DNA from: Clostridia bacterium | Lineage (GTDB): Bacteria > Bacillota > Clostridia > UMGS1810 | Direction: 5' to 3' | Assembly: GCA_017629325.1 (NCBI GenBank) | Contig: JAGBXL010000177.1 | Coordinates: forward strand, 1 to 7,501 | DNA length: 7,501 bases | In this document: piece by piece, positions 5,723 through 7,501 of the stretch | Layout: every line of letters begins with the position of its first letter | Numbering within the stretch: position 1 is the stretch's first letter | Made by a program: the position numbers and the translations under genes | The notes under the pieces: model-generated | Databases searched by the model: none | The model's input: only the letters and a program-made list of their open reading frames with translations | Told to the model about the DNA's origin: nothing

Positions 5723-6251
5723 ATATTTTTTCGCGTTTTTTAACTGTTTCAACATATTTTTTTGTTTCTTTAAAGGGAATCGTTAAGTTTTCTTCTCCTT
5801 GTGCTTTAATCCACTTTTTAACATTTCCCTCACCTGCATTATATGCCGCCAATGCCAAATCTTCGTTTTGGAATTTATCTAAAAGATAGCTCATATATGC
5901 ACAGCCAATTTTTATGTTGAGATAGGGGGAATAAATGTCTTTAACATCGCCATTTATTTTGTATTTTTCCATGCACCATTTAGCAGTTTCTTCTTTAAGC
6001 TGCATAAGCCCCTTTGCATTTTTATGGCTTACTGCATTTTTTCGGAACTTACTTTCAGCACTTATTATTGCTGCGGTAAGCTCTTTATTTATTTTATATT
6101 TTTTGCTGCATGCCTTTATTTCTTCTGTATATTTAAGAGGATAAAAGCATTTTAAAGATGGCTTTAATAAAAGAGATGCTAAAATTATAAATAAAACTAT
6201 TCCAAATGCAAGGGAAAATATTTTTGCATTATTCCAAGATGCTGATTTCAT
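5700..6251 (-). CDS. Membrane-anchored lytic transglycosylase (SLT domain)
   Basis: This 183-residue protein has one N-terminal membrane helix (about 11-29) and a Slt70-like transglycosylase domain (about 42-183) outside the cell. It should cleave the MurNAc-GlcNAc bond of peptidoglycan non-hydrolytically, leaving 1,6-anhydroMurNAc ends. Motif I holds the catalytic Glu66 in SAESKF. Motif II is AKGLMQL (79-85), motif III is NIKIGCAYMSYLL (112-124) and motif IV is ALAAYNAG (133-140). The domain is compact, with no extra wall-binding module. The ATG at 6251 overlaps the coaE stop in ATGA and has GGAG 9 bases upstream. A coaE-transglycosylase pair is a familiar arrangement in Clostridia, so the neighbour order looks ancestral. 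It probably helps wall remodelling during growth. Confidence 0.93.
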   Translation of the reverse strand: MKSASWNNAKIFSLAFGIVLFIILASLLLKPSLKCFYPLKYTEEIKACSKKYKINKELTAAIISAESKFRKNAVSHKNAKGLMQLKEETAKWCMEKYKINGDVKDIYSPYLNIKIGCAYMSYLLDKFQNEDLALAAYNAGEGNVKKWIKAQGEENLTIPFKETKKYVETVKKREKIYRFLYFS

Positions 6252-6829
6252 TTACAAATGCTCCTTATAATTTTTTGAGCCTCATAAAAAAGCATTTCCT
6301 CACTGCCGTTATTTTTTATTAAAAAATCGCAGTTTTCTATATAGAATTCATCATTCTTTTGAGAATTTATGCGGTTTAGGGCATCTTCTTTATTAAGACC
6401 GTCCCGCTGGCATATTCGCTCTAAGCGTTTTTCTTTATCGGCAATAACGCCAACAATATAATCACACTCGCCATCAAGCCCTGCTTCAAAAAGAGTGGGG
6501 GCATCTAAAAGAAGCTTTTTATCTGCCGCTTCTTCTATTTTCTCTTTAGTATGTGCCAATATATATTTATAAACTATATTATTTAAAATTTCAAGCTTTT
6601 CTTTTGAAGCAAAAACTATGCTTCCAAGCTTTTTGCGGTTTAAATCGCCATCTGGGGTTAAAATTTCTTTGCCGAAATTTTCTGCCAGCTCGTTTAAACA
6701 GCTTGAACCCTTTATATAAATTTCTCTTGTGATTTTATCGTAGTCTATAACCTCAAATCCGTTTTCATAAAACACCCGGGCTACACTTGTTTTACCCGTG
6801 CCCGTGCCTCCGGTTAATCCAACTATCAT
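6248..6829 (-). CDS. coaE: Dephospho-CoA kinase CoaE
   Basis: CoaE carries out the last step of coenzyme A synthesis, phosphorylating the 3'-hydroxyl of dephospho-CoA with ATP. The 193-residue length is typical. The Walker A loop is GGTGTGKT (7-14), a slight variant of the usual GGIGSGKS. DYDKITREI (29-37) matches the conserved DADxIAR-like segment. LLLDAPTLFEAGL (106-118) is the family's DxPLLFE motif with Thr in place of the first Leu. The lid and base-binding region is RLERICQRDG (135-144) with NRINSQ (152-157). The ATG at 6829 has GGAG 6 bases upstream. Its stop overlaps the slt start by four bases. In many Clostridia polA precedes coaE; here an isochorismatase-fold gene lies upstream, across a 151-base gap. 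It could be the first gene of the operon that runs to ligA. Confidence 0.96.
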   Translation of the reverse strand: MIVGLTGGTGTGKTSVARVFYENGFEVIDYDKITREIYIKGSSCLNELAENFGKEILTPDGDLNRKKLGSIVFASKEKLEILNNIVYKYILAHTKEKIEEAADKKLLLDAPTLFEAGLDGECDYIVGVIADKEKRLERICQRDGLNKEDALNRINSQKNDEFYIENCDFLIKNNGSEEMLFYEAQKIIRSICK

Positions 6830-6885
6830 AGCTTGCTCCTTTTAGGTTTTTTGTTTAAAAACTAATTGTATCCCTTTCTTGTTTT

Positions 6886-6920
6886 TCTATAACATTCAAC
6901 ATCATTGTTGTTCGTGTCAA
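6886..6920 (-). promoter_or_regulatory. Possible promoter and operator-like repeat upstream of coaE
   Basis: The 151-base gap between the hydrolase gene and coaE contains a perfect -35 TTGACA (6920-6915) on the minus strand. The best -10-like sequences downstream (TATAGA near 6891-6886, preceded by TG, and TACAAT at 6870-6865) are not at the ideal spacing. A small inverted repeat, CAACA/TGTTG with a four-base loop (6897-6910), lies between them and could bind a regulator. No clear terminator for the upstream gene was found in this gap. Confidence 0.3.
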
Positions 6921-6980
6921 GACTGGAACAAAAAATCATCTAATCATATTGCAAAAGTTATCGTTTCCAATCTATTCAAA

Positions 6981-7487
6981 TTACACGATTTCAATCTGCA
7001 CTGCCTTCATTGCGTCAAGTGCTGTTTTATGACTTTCTACGCTCACACCTGCACAACATTCACTGTCAACGGTGATTTTAACTTCTGGGAAGGTTGCCTT
7101 TAATATCATGGCATTTGAAACTACGCAAATATCTGTACACAGACCGCATAGTTCTATTTCTTCAATCTCCTCGCCATACTCTTTAATCATATTCGGCAGG
7201 TTAACACTTCCGAATGTGATTTTGTCAACTACTTCTTTAACATACGGCGTTAATTCATCACAAATCTGCCAGCCGCTTGTATCTTTAATGCAATGTTCAA
7301 CAGGAAGTTTCTTTCCTTCCTGTGTATTCATATAATCTGCAAAATGTGTATCTCTAGTAAAGATTACTTTGCCTTCAAAGTTCTTTACTTTTTCCACTAC
7401 ATTAGGAACTATTTTCTCTGCCAATTTACTACCAAGACTTCCTGTTATAAAGTCAACTTGCATATCAACCACAATTAAGTATTTCAT
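6981..7487 (-). CDS. Isochorismatase-fold cysteine hydrolase, nicotinamidase-like
   Basis: The 168-residue protein has the cysteine-hydrolase fold shared by nicotinamidases (PncA) and isochorismatases. The predicted catalytic triad is D8 (VVDMQVDF), K89 (VDKITFGS) and C121 (CTDICVVSNA). The metal ligands of nicotinamidases map to D46 and H48 (TRDTH) and H65 (EHC), which supports a nicotinamidase-like rather than an isochorismatase activity. If so, it would deamidate nicotinamide to nicotinic acid in the NAD salvage pathway, in the cytoplasm. The nicotinamidase WPxHC signature is replaced by LPVEHC, so the exact substrate remains open. GGAGG lies 7 bases before the ATG at 7487. The promoter is outside the window. 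It may be a separate transcription unit from coaE, given the gap. Confidence 0.88.
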   Translation of the reverse strand: MKYLIVVDMQVDFITGSLGSKLAEKIVPNVVEKVKNFEGKVIFTRDTHFADYMNTQEGKKLPVEHCIKDTSGWQICDELTPYVKEVVDKITFGSVNLPNMIKEYGEEIEEIELCGLCTDICVVSNAMILKATFPEVKITVDSECCAGVSVESHKTALDAMKAVQIEIV

Positions 7488-7501
7488 AGCTTTTCCTCCA
7501 A

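Noticed and set aside
7072..7335. Plus-strand frame of 87 codons opposite the hydrolase gene.
   Set aside because: It is fully antisense to a well-supported conserved gene and has no recognisable domain.

Overview
The window reads as an ordinary housekeeping stretch from a low-GC Gram-positive anaerobe, most likely class Clostridia. The reasons are its A/T-rich third positions, strong GGAGG-type ribosome binding sites, consensus sigma-A promoters, a QueT-type transporter, a high-molecular-weight-rubredoxin protein typical of anaerobes, and the coaE/lytic transglycosylase pair. Species cannot be named from the sequence alone. Every supported gene lies on the minus strand, so transcription runs from high to low coordinates.

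From right to left, the first gene is an isochorismatase-fold (nicotinamidase-like) hydrolase at 6981-7487. A 151-base gap with a possible promoter follows, and then a compact run at 6829-1589: coaE, a membrane-anchored lytic transglycosylase, queT, an unrecognised single-span membrane protein, a membrane-anchored cyclophilin, a DUF1653 protein and ligA. Several junctions overlap (ATGA overlaps at coaE/slt and DUF1653/ligA, a 20-base overlap at the unknown protein/cyclophilin), which suggests co-transcription and translational coupling. The run mixes cofactor synthesis, cell-wall turnover, tRNA-modification precursor uptake, protein folding at the cell surface and DNA ligation, so it looks like a housekeeping operon rather than one pathway.

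Downstream of ligA is a stand-alone tRNA-Ala(GGC) at 1421-1493. It has a perfect consensus promoter and its own hairpin terminator. Next comes hrb (734-1345), a flavin reductase-rubredoxin fusion.

The stretch 336-733 has no convincing gene but is rich in structure. It holds a terminator-like hairpin (604-636), a potential three-way-junction fold (493-583) that includes a perfect 28-base palindrome, a strong minus-directed terminator (421-469), and an extended -10 promoter (378-406) for the last gene. That gene is a zinc-ribbon membrane protein cut off by the window edge (1-335). The structured element is the only candidate for something undescribed here; it could be a small RNA, a structured 3' UTR or a dispersed palindromic repeat. 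No CRISPR array, transposase, prophage or defence system was seen.
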